DNA of 64,000 nucleotides from Paenibacillus sp. cl123 (GTDB taxonomy: Bacteria > Bacillota > Bacilli > Paenibacillales > NBRC-103111), in the NCBI RefSeq assembly GCF_900101595.1, contig NZ_FMYY01000015.1, positions 1-64,000 on the forward strand, in the 5' to 3' direction. Within the stretch, counting starts at the first letter, position 1. Each line of letters starts with the position of its first letter. The position numbers were made by a program, and so were the translations under genes. Positions 63,339-64,000 of this stretch are shown here, one piece after another. Below the pieces are notes generated by a model, which saw nothing but the letters and a program-made list of their open reading frames with translations, ran no database searches and was not told the origin of the DNA.

Positions 63339-64000
63339 ATGAGAGAAGAGACGGTGCGCAAGGAGATCGTCGTCATCGGCGGCGGCCTTGCCGGGGTTTG
63401 TGCGGCGATCTCGGCCGCGCGTCTGGGCCGGCAGGTGGCGCTCGTGCACAACCGGCCTGTTCTGGGCGGCAATTCGAGCAGCGAGGTGCGGGTTTGGGTG
63501 AGCGGGGCTTGCGCCACAGGGGTCAACCGGTATGCGCGTGAGACAGGCATTATGGGAGAGCTGTTTCTGGAGAATCAGTTCCGCAACCCGGACGGCAACC
63601 CGTATTATTGGGATATGGTCGTGCTGGAAGCGGTACGGGCCGAAAGCAACATCGAGTTGTTCCTGAACACGGATGTTAGGCAGGTCGATGCGGAGGGCGG
63701 CTCTGACTCGCGTCGCATCCGCGCCGTACACGGCTGGATGATGGGCTCCGAGCGGAGCATCCGCTTCGAGGGCGAGCTGTTTCTCGACTGCTCGGGAGAC
63801 GGGCTGGTCGGCTTTCTTGCGGGAGCGCGGTATCGTCTGGGCCGGGAGGCCCGGCATGAATTCGGCGAAAGCCTCGCTCCGGAGAAGGCGGACGAGGTGA
63901 CGCTCGGCAGCACGATTCTGTTCTATACGAAGGATGTCGGTTATCCGGTGAAATATGTGCCGCCGTCCTTCGCCAAAAATATCGAGCAGACGTCCATTCC
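63339..64000 (+). CDS. FAD-dependent oxidoreductase (partial, runs off the window)
   Basis: Open frame from ATG 63339 (GGGGGCGGAGACG upstream) to the window edge, 220 residues seen. N-terminal dinucleotide motif VVIGGGLAGVCAAISAARLG, then GGNSSSEVRVWVSG and DCSGDGLVGFLAGA, as in the FAD_oxidored (PF12831-type) family common in polysaccharide-use clusters. Twelve bases separate it from the aldolase gene, so same operon. Its C-terminal domains lie beyond the window. Substrate unknown. Confidence 0.82.
   Translation, partial: MREETVRKEIVVIGGGLAGVCAAISAARLGRQVALVHNRPVLGGNSSSEVRVWVSGACATGVNRYARETGIMGELFLENQFRNPDGNPYYWDMVVLEAVRAESNIELFLNTDVRQVDAEGGSDSRRIRAVHGWMMGSERSIRFEGELFLDCSGDGLVGFLAGARYRLGREARHEFGESLAPEKADEVTLGSTILFYTKDVGYPVKYVPPSFAKNIEQTSI

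Overview
The window looks like chromosomal DNA from a member of the Paenibacillaceae (Paenibacillus or a close relative). The evidence is a G+C-rich Firmicute codon style, strong AGGAGG ribosome binding sites with frequent GTG/TTG starts, repeated carbohydrate ABC systems of the LplB/YtcP/lipoprotein type with YesMN-like or membrane-bound AraC regulators, a gsaB-type aminomutase and a small DUF7667-like protein. The assignment is inference from gene content; no 16S rRNA lies in the window.

Layout: (1) 1-546, six tRNA genes (Gly-Gly-Leu-Pro-Gly-Arg) ending in a terminator. (2) 825-3405, kduD-kdgK-kdgA for 2-keto-3-deoxygluconate (uronate/pectin) catabolism. (3) 3473-9547, a membrane-anchored AraC regulator divergent from a two-permease plus lipoprotein sugar importer. 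(4) 9797-20916, housekeeping genes: gltB, gsaB, a LytR-CpsA-Psr enzyme, an ABC-2 exporter trio and a Bcp peroxiredoxin. (5) 21177-31344, a carbohydrate locus in which two paralogous GHL6-like TIM-barrel enzymes bracket a sugar importer, followed by an AraC regulator. (6) 31553-39787, a tartronate-semialdehyde-reductase-like dehydrogenase, then (minus strand) an AraC regulator, a CdaR-like regulator and glycerate kinase, then a GH31 alpha-xylosidase-like enzyme and a lactonase. (7) 39882-47787, a small conserved protein, a 740-base repeat-bearing intergenic region, a polysaccharide deacetylase and a MoxR-DUF58-transglutaminase operon. (8) 48045-53395, guaA, an orphan AT-rich MraY paralogue, a decayed coding remnant, a guanine-type purine riboswitch and its NCS2 permease. 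(9) 53493-64000, a minus-strand YesMN-like two-component system divergent from an importer, a secreted Asp-box propeller protein, a NanA/DapA-family aldolase and an FAD oxidoreductase that runs off the end.

The genes suggest a soil or plant-associated polysaccharide degrader. Three separate importers (regions 3, 5, 9) each have two permeases and a lipoprotein but no ATPase, so a shared MsmK/MsmX-type ATPase elsewhere is expected. Released uronates would enter the KDG pathway and diacid or C3 products the glycerate branch. Local control signals visible in the DNA are helically phased direct repeats before the GH31 gene, cre-like sites, a motif shared by two promoters of the GHL6 locus, and the purine riboswitch.

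The most interesting leads are the GHL6 paralogue locus with its shared promoter motif, the phased GGTCAATATT repeats, the foreign-looking MraY paralogue with a changed histidine motif, the sialidase-like protein that lacks the usual Arg-Ile-Pro signature beside a NanA-like aldolase, and an inverted-repeat intergenic element rich in ACGGAA cores.
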